Of a DNA stretch of 64,000 nucleotides, positions 22,261 through 32,167 are shown piece after piece. Made by a program: the position numbers and the translations under genes. This DNA is from Ceratodon purpureus (lineage: Eukaryota > Streptophyta > Bryopsida > Pseudoditrichales > Ditrichaceae): positions 96,716,072 through 96,780,071 of the forward strand of contig CM026426.1 of the NCBI GenBank assembly GCA_014871385.1. The letters are read 5' to 3'. The notes under the pieces were generated by a model, which was not told the origin of the DNA, did no database searches, and worked only from the letters and a program-made list of their open reading frames with translations. Numbering within the stretch: the first letter of the stretch is position 1; every line of letters starts with the position of its first letter.

Positions 22261-22292
22261 TTACTGTAATCATACTCATTTCATACTGTAAT

Positions 22293-22350
22293 CTACTGTA
22301 ATCTACTGTAATCTACTGTAATCTACTGTAATCTACTGTAATCTAGTCAT
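22293..22350. repeat. 10-bp tandem repeat (ACTGTAATCT)n
   Basis: About six perfect, head-to-tail copies of ACTGTAATCT, with two more separated copies on either side (near 22283 and 22348). It begins directly downstream of the stop of the small membrane-protein gene (transcription runs towards it), so it lies in that gene's 3' region. Confidence 0.85.
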
Positions 22351-22358
22351 ACTGTAAT

Positions 22359-22975
22359 CTACTCCATCATATTCTCTAAATTATGAAGCGCTTCATCGCT
22401 TAGCCCTGCATAGAAATCACAGTACATGTGATATGATTTCTCATGGGTCCATACCCCATCAGCTTCAGTAAAGTGATCTTCATCATTCTCACTACTTGCG
22501 GAATCATCCGATGAGACATCTGATGGGACCGTCTCTCTCAAATCAAGTCCTGTATTCTGTATTTCTCTGGAAACATCCCAACTCTGGACCATGAAGTACG
22601 CAACAATAACGGTTGTGAACGCAGCTAAGGTAAATGCCTCAATTGACATCTCCACTACAATGCTTAAAGTGAATGCTGTCTCAGGCTTCATCGTACTCTG
22701 GAAAAGCAGATTTCAATGTGACTATCATGTTCGTATTAAACTGAAACTAACAAATCCATATACGCATGATCAAGAAGTTAGAGAGGTTGCATCTGGAAGT
22801 AAGTTACCTGATGGTCTAGTGGCTCCGATGAAGCTAATCTTCGTCTACAATATGTCTTTGAGTAGTAGTCACTTTCTGGGTTACTTGCCTTTGGATGGGT
22901 CCTCTCCTCACTAAAAGATCTCTCTACAGTCTCTAGTAATGCCTTTGCTCTTCTACTAGCTCTCGTCTCAACCAT
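22359..22975 (-). CDS. Small single-pass membrane protein with acidic tail (two exons)
   Basis: Exon 22975-22808 starts at ATG (MVETRASRRAKALLETVERS) and ends ...PLDHQ at donor GTAACT. Exon 22697-22359 follows a CTTTTCCAG acceptor in the same phase. The product is about 168 aa. It has a basic N-terminus, one hydrophobic segment (IEAFTLAAFTTVIVAYFMV) and an acidic, Ser-rich C-terminal region (DVSSDDSASSENDEDHF) ending HNLENMME. The frame is intact, unlike its neighbours. No family is recognised. It sits between the methylase-like gene and the MULE transposase, divergent from the latter, within the span of the 14-mer palindromes. It is therefore a candidate accessory gene of element 2. Function unknown. 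Confidence 0.6.
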
Positions 22976-24653
22976 AACTCAGGAACTCATCACGACAACT
23001 ACTTGAACTAATGGTAAGAACTAGGTGAGCATGAGCAGCCTTATAATGATTTAGCAGCGTCTAAGGACCGTCCGATTCTTCTATTTCGCTTACTTGCCTT
23101 ATTTTATAACTATTAGCTGCAACCATTCAAATTAAACTAGGGCACAAATTTGATCCTATGTATTCGCTGAAAAGTAACTTCAATATTGGTGACTGTAATA
23201 CTGTCACATCAGATCTCAAACGCCTAAATGGCTGTAGTGTTATTTAGAAATCTATTTGCATGATATAAGTATACGTAGCCGTCAAAAACGTCTTAGACTC
23301 TGACTCTAACAATTATGCTTTGTCTAAATCCTTGCTAGCGCACTATATATTGTATTGCACTTTCGGCGATACGAATATAATTATACACTCTGCCATGTCT
23401 AATATACAAATTACCTTCATTATAAAGAATATGTCATATGCTACATTATGACATTATTCTAGTCCATGCAACTTGCATGTACATATAAATTGCTATAAGT
23501 CAAGTAATTGTAACATTTAAATTATTATAAATTAAATAATTAAGAATTACTTTAATCATGACCACTATAAGTTACAATAAGACATTACCTTTGTCTTTGA
23601 ATTCTCATTCTTACTCTTATTTAAAAAGTTATTATAACATTATATATATTAAAAAAAATCGTAGACTTGTATAACATATATATTCTACCCTACATAAGTA
23701 TTAACATCCGGAGGTAGACAAAAGTTATCAATTATAGAGGTGTTAACAGTTAACAATTCTGAAATCATTTCTTGGAGCAATATATAAATGTTGACATTTT
23801 AAAATGTATGCAATTGTACAAACCCCTTGTGAGATAATTCCATTCGTAATATTGCAAACCCAATCAGAATTTTATTCAATATCAAGTTGACAATTCTCGG
23901 TTGAAGTATGAATCAAATTGAGATAATGTATCATTGTTAGCATTCATAATAAGGCTATATATTATCCGTTGACTTCTACAAAGACAAATTTACAAAGGGG
24001 GGGAGTACCATTATATTAACAGTTAACACATTTAACATCTGTATTGTGCATTATGTAGGGAGTAGAAGATAGTAAAAATGTTCAGAGGTTTTACTCCTCT
24101 TTTGCAATATTACTACTAGACCATGGACTGTAGAAGGGTCGAATTGGAGACACTTATCACGTTTTATGGTATATATTGCTTAGTATTCCAAGGTCTTAGC
24201 ATTTAGTTGTACTGGTAATATTTCAGGAGATGTGGTCGTTCTGTATAGAACACTATATTTCAGGTTCCTTGAAGGGCTACCTTGGTTGGATATGGAAGTC
24301 GTTCTGTGCCGAACGCTGGCACCGGCTCTATTAACGCAACACAAAATACTGGTTGAAATAGATGTCAGCCGCTCTGTGCCTAAAAAGTTAGATGACTCTA
24401 ATTTCGATTCAGGGGAAGTTCGTCGTATTCTCTTTTGTGTGGCCAGATCCAAAAAAAGGAGTATACAAATGTTTTAATATGGATCCCAATGTTCACATCA
24501 TATGGGATCCATATTATAACATATGTATTGGGAACACATCATATATGGATCCGTATATTGGAAACATATGGATCCCAATGTTCACATCATATATGGTACT
24601 AAGTACATAACAGACTAGTTCTAGTTGATTATACCACTCCTTCTGAATCAACC
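22976..24653. other. AT-rich divergent intergenic region of element 2
   Basis: No supported gene. Two 14-mer palindromes, GTTCTGTATAGAAC (24238-24251) and GTTCTGTGCCGAAC (24301-24314), and a degenerate one near 24371 lie upstream of the transposase. A short repeat (ATGGATCCCAATGTTCACAT) occurs at about 24480 and 24569 around several TATGGATCC-type palindromic words. Confidence 0.6.
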
Positions 24654-27600
24654 ATGGCTAGCCAAGTAGTGTCGTTCAGGCTCTTGACTTCTTCGATTCC
24701 TTTCATTCTTCATGTCAATGACACAGGCTTTGTCAGTGTTGATGAGAGATTGTTGTGTCTTAAGTTTCAGTAACATGAGAGCTCTTTAATAGTGGAGAAG
24801 GAGGAGTTGGGAGCTGATGGAATGGTTGTCAGGACTATCTATCAGAAACCAAACCTTACAGATGGCCGTATAGTTTACACCTTCCGTGCAGGTAGCTATA
24901 CTATCATGGGAGGCTATCCCACTCTTAATATGTCTCAGTCATCTACTCTCACTCCTCGGTCTTTAGCTACTTTGGAGCGACGTGGTCGTGATTATCTCAA
25001 GAGGACGTTACCAACCGTTAACGAGTCTCCCGAGCATAGTATCAATTTGTTGAGTTCTGATGATGAAGATGATGATGATAACATTATGATGCAGACATTT
25101 CATTTTAGTGCAGATGGACCAAGTGATCAGAAAGACCGCATCTTTGAATCCTCTGACGCTATTGCTGACGACTCTTTCGTTGTTTCTGAGACGCCATCAC
25201 GGAATATAGTTTCAGAGTCCTTCTCTGTTGACACACCATGCTCGGCATCTGTACAACGTGATGCTAGTTGTACAGTAGAGTCTCAGACCTCCATGCCTAT
25301 GAAGTCGGAATCTGTTGAAATGACTGCTTTAGTTGAGATCAAGTCTTCAAAACTTTCTGTGGCAGATACCACAGAGACATCCACAATAAGCATCTATGAC
25401 TTGATTGTTGCCTTTGGTAATCAAGGATCGTCCAAGAGTATTTTGAAATCTGCGGATTTGTCATCATTTTCCCAATTGAAGGTGAAGTATTTACCTGTTC
25501 AATACAATGGGAATGTCATTTTTGAGTTGCCGCCTCTCCCTTGTGTCAAGGGAGGAGGAGCAGGATTGCTTGAAGGTATGGATCGAAGAAGTGATGGGCA
25601 TGCTTGGACCGAGACGGCCACAACGAACATCTCAGATCGAAATTCAGAGCTCTCATTCAAGCACGTCAAGTGTTTAGGACATCTTCGATGTTTGAATCCT
25701 ACTTGTCCTCATTTGATTCGTAATGGCGATTATAACGACATGTACTGGGAAGGATCCACTGCAGAGATTTTGACACCTGGACCAACACCTCTTCTCCCAA
25801 AGAGGTGTTCTCTCCTTTGCCAATTCTGCAAAGTTGCCCCCCTTGTCTAAAGTTGTGTACTGCCAGGATGTTCTATATTGTTTCTAAGAATCCTTGCATG
25901 TCGAGGGCTGCTGTTCACATAGGAACACATGATCACCCACTTGCTAATGGAGAATGTAGAGAGGCTCTAGATCTTATCAAGGAGGAGATTCTGACCCAAG
26001 TGGCCAAGACACCAGCTACTAAGGTTTTGGCGATAGGGATGGCAGTAGGTCGAGAGCTTCTACTTAAAGGCCTCGTTGATGTAAGTAGCGACGGCAAGAA
26101 GCTCACGGAGGCAGAAATATCCCAAGTGTTCGACAAATGGGCGAAGCTTAGCACTCCAAGCATCCGTAATATGATAGCAGAGGCTAGGCGCTTCTGTGGC
26201 GATGGCGGATTCAATGACAACATCCTCAAGTTGAAGAAGGCTTCAACCTACGATTATATACATGATAGTGTATTCCCTGGACAAGGGAGTGACTTAGTGT
26301 ATCTTTTCAAGATGTCGACTTGTGGCGTAGGGAGCAGTGTTGGTCTTGGGAAGAGGATGCAGCCTGGAGGTGACCTTGAGAACGAGTGGGTCATGTTTGA
26401 CCACGTCAAGAGAACTAAGGAGTGGACAACCCTGGAAATCCATGTCTATGACCCTGATTATTGCAAGGTCATGACCATAGCAGTCTGTGACATGCAGTCT
26501 GAGACAACTGAGGCGCAAGAGCGAATGTGGTTGTCAATGCTGAACGTCCTTGAAAAGCATGGGGTCACAAATGTGAACTTTAAAGGCTTCATGGCGGATT
26601 CGGCTCAAGCCAACTTCAATGCTGTGAGATCCTTATTTGGATCAGGTAATCCAAAAGAGCCGATGGAAGGTAGGGAACGTACATGCCAATTCCATTGGAC
26701 AATGGCGTTAGATTGTCATACAAAGCAACTTATCAAGCCAGAGCTCCAACAAGTACACTTGAAGTTTTGCCAAGATTATCGAAAATCTCGCACCAAATCG
26801 GAGGCTGATATCGCTTTGGCAGCCATCAAGGCTTGGTGGTTTTCATTTGGTGCAGTCGTAGAGAGCTCTTTAAAAGAGCTCCACGACTAGATAAATTTTT
26901 GGCACTTCCGGTACCATCAATGGGGCTCGCACATCTCCGAGGTAAAAGTCCGAAACACTAAAGTCAATTTAGAGTATAAATTTGCTTCTATATTATTGTA
27001 GTTCTAGGCTATGTGCACATGAAAGTCGTGACGGGATCTTGGACCAGCAAGGGTGTTCTGTGCAGACCACCCTGTTCCCATCCATTTCGGTTTTCCATGT
27101 TTTGGACCCCGAGGGGGTGTTCTGTGCAGAACGCCATGTTCTTGTTCCTTCCCTCTAAGTCGCGTTGTCACGAAAATGGTAGATTTGCACAGAACGCCCT
27201 TACTATTGCACAGTGTCCCCAACTATTTGGTATACGATGATGTTTTGTACATATCACAGTATTCTTCTGCAAACTATATTTTATTTATACTATTTTCAAT
27301 AAGCACTAAATTTCTGGTCGACATGCTGAAATATTTTCTAACTTAGTATATGTCAGAAGTATATCCTTCTTTGTATTGAAGGGCATCTGTACTTGTACAT
27401 TGATTCCGACTCTTACATTTTATATCCACTTTTGACCTTTATATTTTTTCCAGTTTAATATCATTGCTTTAACATACTGACATACAGTGATATTAACATT
27501 GGTGTAAATGTTATTGATCGCAGTTTCTCTCCTTTGAGGAAGAGGCTTCTATGCCAACATGCAATCTGTCTGAGACAGTACACAACAAATGGCTTCAAGC

Positions 27601-29005
27601 ATCTGGGAATGATATGGTGGATCTCTACAACGCCACACTTGATGACTATTGCAGAGCCGCATTACAGTCAATAAAATATCACAACTTCCTCAAGGGGCGT
27701 ATTGGTGGACAAGGGCCATGTCGGAATGTGTTGGCGCTTCGTCTCGCTACTCGTAAGGGTAACCTTGTAAAAGTGGCGCAGATTGTTGGTCAAATTTCAA
27801 GCGAGGCCGGTTTGAATTCGAGGTTGCCTCATCTTGAAGGGGAGAACGTTTTTGGTTCAGCAAAGAGAAAGCTAGATTTGGCTCCTGGTGATGATGATGA
27901 TTCACATCGTCATGACCGAGTGAATTTCACTCTTCCCAAGCTAGGGAAGAATATGACGCATGGACAGAGCCGCTCGTTGAATCAAAATTCCACCACAAGC
28001 AATCCTTCAGTCATTGAAGGCTCTGTAGAAGGACGTGTGGTAACTCGCAACGGCCTTCCAATCCGTGAGACTCCTTGTTACAATCCCATGGACTGGCGGA
28101 TTGAGAGAATTTCACCTCAATCCAAGGACCAATGCAGAGGCTATAACAGCAATGGCAAGAGATGCAATGCGGTGATGGCAAAGTATCGAAGCGCTATAGC
28201 TGCTCCAACATTTACTGGCCTTCAAAGGAAATACAATTCTCAAGATTCAGAGCAGAAGCAGTTCTGGTTTTGTCCATCCAAATTGGCGACTTGCGTTATG
28301 GGGAGTCGATCCAAGTATGTTTTGCATTACCCTATTGTTCCCAAGGTCTGGCCTATTATGCTTGGGACTAATTTGTCACAAGCAGAGGTGGACGGATTGG
28401 AATCTGCAGGTTTCATACTGGAAGAAGATCACCTTGCCCCATCTAAGGAGATTGAAGATGAGAAGCAAGATGTTCATCCGCCAATGATGGAAAAAGGAAA
28501 GTCTACTGATGCCTTTCATTGGAGCAATCCTATCTACGCTCCATCTGAGCCTGTTGATGGTCCAAGACCCCCAAAGGCATCAGGAGATTACCGTCTTACC
28601 ATGAGAGATGGTAAGAAATTCAAAAATGTCTCTGAACCTTCACCTGAGCATGTTGCCAAGTTTGTCAAATCAATTACCACCGACAGCTCTGTGGTAAAAT
28701 ATGTGAAGGTTCCGTATCCAGGATATGGAGTAGTTTACACTATATACACTTGTGGTTCCATTGCCAAGAATCAACTTTATGAGGTTACCATTGGAGATTT
28801 TCCTGCCTGTACGTGCCTTGATTTTATTACTATGAAGACCACAGCCCTTGGTCGTGGGCAGAAAAAGTGGATCCTTTGCAAGCACCTCTACTGTCTCCTA
28901 CAGCGATACATGGGATGTACGGTGGATGATAAGTTCATTCACCGTCCAGCTTGGACATTCAATGAAGTTGGGATGCTTTTAGACAGATGTTCAGGGGAGA
29001 TCTAA
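24654..29005 (+). pseudogene. MULE-type transposase with WRKY/GCM-like and SWIM zinc fingers
   Basis: Exon 1 runs 24654-26941 and exon 2 27524-29005 (stop TAA). The phases match and the splice sites are good (GAG|GTAAAA; TTGATCGCAG). The start is MASQVVSFRLL at 24654. In order, the product has an acidic stretch (LLSSDDEDDDDN) and a Cys/His finger (KCLGHLRCLNPTCPHL..., C..C, then VHIGTHDHPL). The DDE region follows, with YDPDYCKVMTIAVCD, then KGFMADSAQANFNAVR, then CQFHWTMALD. The C-terminal SWIM finger reads FPACTCLDF...ILCKHLYCL (CxC..CxH). This order is that of Mutator-like transposases. The copy has a TAA near codon 40, a one-base frame change in a C-run near 25833 and a TAG at 26888. It would therefore not make a full enzyme as it stands. 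It is the likely mobilising gene of element 2. Confidence 0.8.
27055..27195. repeat. Element 2 palindromes inside the transposase intron
   Basis: GTTCTGTGCAGACC (27055-27068, one base off), GTTCTGTGCAGAAC (27119-27132) and a half-site, TTGCACAGAAC (27185-27195), fall within the intron 26942-27523. The spacing is about 64-66 bp. Confidence 0.8.
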
Positions 29006-29929
29006 TTGTTTTTTTTTTTAGAGTAACTTTTATCTTGAGAGTACTCTAAGGATGCATTAGTGCTATAAGTATAGTGTTAGAATGTCTTAGAGAATGATGC
29101 GTATGTTTCATTCTCCATTCTAGTATTAATTGGCAAGTAGTTTGGATTAGATTGGATTTGTGCCAATTAAATAAGCATCCTTCACTGTTTCTTGTAAGCC
29201 TTTTATAATCTATATATCTCCTTATTTACTGTTAGCCTCTTATAATCTATGTATCTTCTTATTTTTTGTAGGCCTGGCCCTTGAAATATTGGATGAAAAT
29301 CATTCGGCACAAGTTTTCAGTCATCACTGATGCAGATTTTCATTAGGTCGTACTTACTATAATCAAATAAATATCATGAGCCATGAGCATAAAAAGTACG
29401 CTCATGGCTTACAGCTCATTGCTCACTGCTCGTGTCATAGCCTCCCTCCAATTCATTTGACATATTTTTGAAGTGATGCAATACTACAACATTATTGAAA
29501 CACGTAAGTGAAATGTCCAAAATAATGGATTGAACAGTATTTAAAATGACAGGCATTAGTAGATTTCGGAGAATTTGAAATGTCTTAATGCATTAGATTT
29601 TGAAATTATTCAAATGTTTCATATGAATACATTCCACATAACTCAATTTGTGTCTAAAAATACATATTATGGTATTTCAAATGGGTACAAATTTCCCCAA
29701 ATACCAATCATTCTGATTGGTGTAAGTGCTTGTTCTAAGCTAGGAACTAGTCACATGATGTTTAGATATTGCAGAGATAAAGATAACGCAATCTACATGA
29801 GTACTAACATATCTCTCTAAGGGTTGCTCCCAAGTCTTAATGCCTGAGAAACGCTATCACCCTATTGCAACAACGCTCTTGGAATATTCCACAGACACAG
29901 ACTGTGATCAGTTCTGAGTTAGAACTTAC
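29006..29929. other. 3' flank of the MULE transposase; right end of element 2 probably here
   Basis: No gene seen. A duplicated phrase (CTTATAATCTAT.TATCT.CTTATTT) lies near 29200-29265. A degenerate 14-mer half (ATTCGGCACAAG) at 29303 is the last trace of the element 2 motif. An inverted repeat (CATGAGC...GCTCATGG) lies near 29379-29409. No terminal repeat matching the left side was found by eye. Confidence 0.5.
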
Positions 29930-30343
29930 AAGTCAAACACGCAGAAATTAAGAGCAATATATGGTGCAATGCCCAACAGAGACAGTTCCAACCCTTTGTA
30001 AAAAGACTTCAACATCTCCTCTCGAAGCATTGTTCCCGCCACCTGAAAACAAAAACCGATCATTACGAGATGCAAACTTGGAAATTTGGGGGGGGGGTGG
30101 GGGGGGGGGTTTAGTACTCATGAAACAGAATAAATAAGCTCCAAGAATAAGAAGCTGAGAATGTGGTAAAAATACATATTTAAGAGAGATACAACTGATT
30201 TCCTAAGGCATGACTTGCAACATCATCTGGCGAAGCATCAGCAATTTATCAAATCATTAACTCAAACTCCAAACACATACCTGTGGGATATTCCCTTTCC
30301 AAAATCCTGAGACGCCTTCTTCAGCCCCTATCTGAGATAATGC
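29930..30343 (-). pseudogene. Fragments of a thylakoid ATP/ADP-carrier-like gene (two exons)
   Basis: Exon 30343-30281 encodes ALSQIGAEEGVSGFWKGNIP and has exact splice borders (CAG|GC, CAG|GTATGTG). Exon 30042-29930 encodes MLREEMLKSFYKGLELSLL, then GIAPYIALNFCVFDL, with a GTAAGT donor. These match two separate parts of plant mitochondrial-carrier-family proteins of the thylakoid adenine nucleotide carrier group (EEG..G(F/Y)WKGN.PQ; MLREE...FY.GL.PSL.GIAPYIA.NFCVFDL). The exons that should stand between them, including a whole transmembrane repeat, are missing. This is a gene fragment, not a working carrier. Confidence 0.75.
30088..30109 (+). repeat. G-tract (10 G, T, 11 G)
   Basis: Two G runs interrupted by one T, lying between the two carrier-like exons. 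Strand-biased G homopolymers of this length can form quadruplexes. The exact length may be affected by sequencing. Confidence 0.85.
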
Positions 30344-30734
30344 CTGTAATCAAAATGGTACATAAGCGCTGCTTTAACAAACAACGAACATTAAACTTCC
30401 TCATTGTCATGACCACCAATATCTAGAAAGCAGTCGCCTGCAATGAGCGACTTCAATTAGCATCAAAGAGTAAATTTATGCCAAACTTGAGTTCTCTACA
30501 ATTCCCTCGGACGTTGCTCCTAACAATGACGATGAAGAACTAGACACCATATTTCTGTTAGATACTTCATGTTACCACTTGACATTGCATGTTAAGGCTG
30601 CAACGTTACTTAAATTACCAATCACCGACAGAGAAGAGTTTCAAAACCCCTGGTTATAAAACAAATCTCAACCAAAGCCTCAAGGATATCATAATATGTA
30701 AGATTAGAAATGTTATATGTATGCAAGTCTGTAC

Positions 30735-31119
30735 CAAATGTTGCTCCAACAAGGGTAGTCTCCACGTCTAAAAGATCCCTGTTAACCTGAGCAATTACAA
30801 ACCACGAATATTACTCGATCAATAAATTATGGCTCTATAATTTAACTTCCACTACTACGTCCTGAGGGATTCATTACGTTGAATTACCCAAAACATAGTT
30901 TGAAAAACCAGTCGTTTTTTGAGTAAGACTCAATAATATTTTGAACTTCATATGCGTCCTGGAATAAACTACAACCTTAGACAATTCTCACCGATAGACT
31001 TACCATTTTCTTTAAGCCTATCATAAGCTGTTTGTATATGCAAAACTGGATGGAATCAAATGGTAAAACACGCAGAAGGAAAGATCCAAAACCTTGCATC
31101 AAGAAAACTTCATTCGACC
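30735..31119 (-). pseudogene. Fragments of a SAM-carrier-like gene (two exons)
   Basis: Exon 31119-31005 encodes FLMQGFGSFLLRVLPFDSIQ, then FCIYKQLMIGLKKM, with donor GTAAGTC. Exon 30786-30735 encodes VNRDLLDVETTLVGATFG. They match consecutive parts of plant S-adenosylmethionine carrier (SAMC) proteins: G..SFLLRDLPFDAIQFCIYEQL.LGYKK, then RELxDxExALIGAxAG. The following PxDxxxTR segment is absent. The donor gene differs from that of the carrier fragments at 29.9-30.3 kb, so at least two carriers are represented. Confidence 0.7.
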
Positions 31120-31225
31120 TAAACAAACAGTGCAACCAATGAAGGGAAATAAAAAGAAAAAGGCAGAATCTTATTTCACAGACCGAGAAAAGTTCTTGAC
31201 CTCTTCGAAAGTCAAATGGGAAGAC

Positions 31226-31620
31226 AGAGCTAGCGGCCGGCGCTGTGGAATCGGCCTGCCTCATCTGACGGAGCATCCATACCTGTCGATGGTGCTGGAG
31301 TAGAGGCATTGAATCCAAATCCACTTGATGCAGCAGCAGGAGTTGCACTAGCGGCATCGGATGTTGCAGATGATGGAAAACTTAACCTAGGCGTAGAAGC
31401 AGAGGTCGTCGCCGTCGCTGTGCTGGCAGGGAGCGAGAAGGAAGGTGCCGTAGGAGACGACATGCTGAACAAAGAAGATGACGTAGGTGCGACAGCAGAC
31501 GCAGTTGTGGATCTAAACGTGGACCCACCAAAGAGCGAGGACAAAGAAACTTGAGTCTGGGTTGGAGTCGGAGTTGATGCACCAAATGCAGAGCTAGCGG
31601 CCGGCGCTGTGGAATCGGCC
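31226..31620. repeat. 32-bp direct repeat inside the FG fragment
   Basis: CAGAGCTAGCGGCCGGCGCT, followed by GTGGAATCGGCC, occurs at about 31225-31256 and again at 31589-31620. The second copy lies in frame in the FG region; the first marks the junction with the carrier fragment. This suggests template switching or recombination when the mosaic formed. Confidence 0.7.
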
Positions 31621-31935
31621 GGTGTGGCGCTCGCACCGAATGAAAATCCAGAAAACGGACTCGAAGTTGCGGTCGCTCACGACACAACTGCTGCGGAAGT
31701 CGACTGCCCTCCAAATCCAAACAATGGGGTCGCACTTGGAGTGCTACCCTCGAAATAAAGCCTAGGAGGAGAGGCAGCAGTTGATGCAGTAGGAGTCGAT
31801 TGCGTCAAGGAAAGATGAGGCGGCAGCAAAAGGCGAAGCAGCAGCAGAATTCGAAGGCTCACCAAATGCCGGAGTCGGAGGCTTGCTCCCAAAGAATATG
31901 TTACTGGAAGTGCCAAACCCAAATTCATATCATCT
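31230..31935 (-). pseudogene. FG-nucleoporin-like fragment (NUP62/NSP1 type)
   Basis: On the minus strand the reading shows FGFGTSSNIFFGSKPPTPAF, then ATPLFGFGGQSTSA, SPFSGFSFGASAT, SAFGASTPTPTQ, SSLFGGSTF and SSGFGFNASTPAPST, in a Ser/Thr/Ala/Pro background. The frame changes once in the 5' part and there is a TGA near 31678. FG and FxFG repeats with Thr/Ser spacers are typical of the N-terminal half of central-channel nucleoporins. The coiled-coil domain that follows in NUP62 is not present. It adjoins the SAM-carrier-like fragment in the same orientation. Confidence 0.65.
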
Positions 31936-31988
31936 TTTAAGTAAACCAATAAACCAAAGATGGAAATCCTCTCAACTACAAACCCAAT

Positions 31989-32095
31989 TTTAAACAATTC
32001 ACCTTATTTTAAACAATTCACCTTAATTTTAAATAATTCACCTTAATTTTAAACAATTCACCTTAATTTTAAACAGTTCACCTTATTTGTTTATT
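31989..32095. repeat. ~20-bp tandem repeat (TTTTAAACAATTCACCTTAA)n
   Basis: About five near-identical copies separate the FG fragment from the Plavaka-type transposase. They may mark the junction between two elements. Confidence 0.85.
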
Positions 32096-32167
32096 TATTT
32101 ATTTCACTTAATTTAAAGGTTTATTTAGTGATTAAAAATGAAAAAGTTAATTTTTTTTCCTCCATAG

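Noticed and set aside
1780-29320. Possible terminal inverted repeats of element 2 (TGATTTTCATCCAA near 29300 against TGATTTCATCCATT near 1807)
   Set aside because: Short, imperfect and without a target duplication; could be chance.
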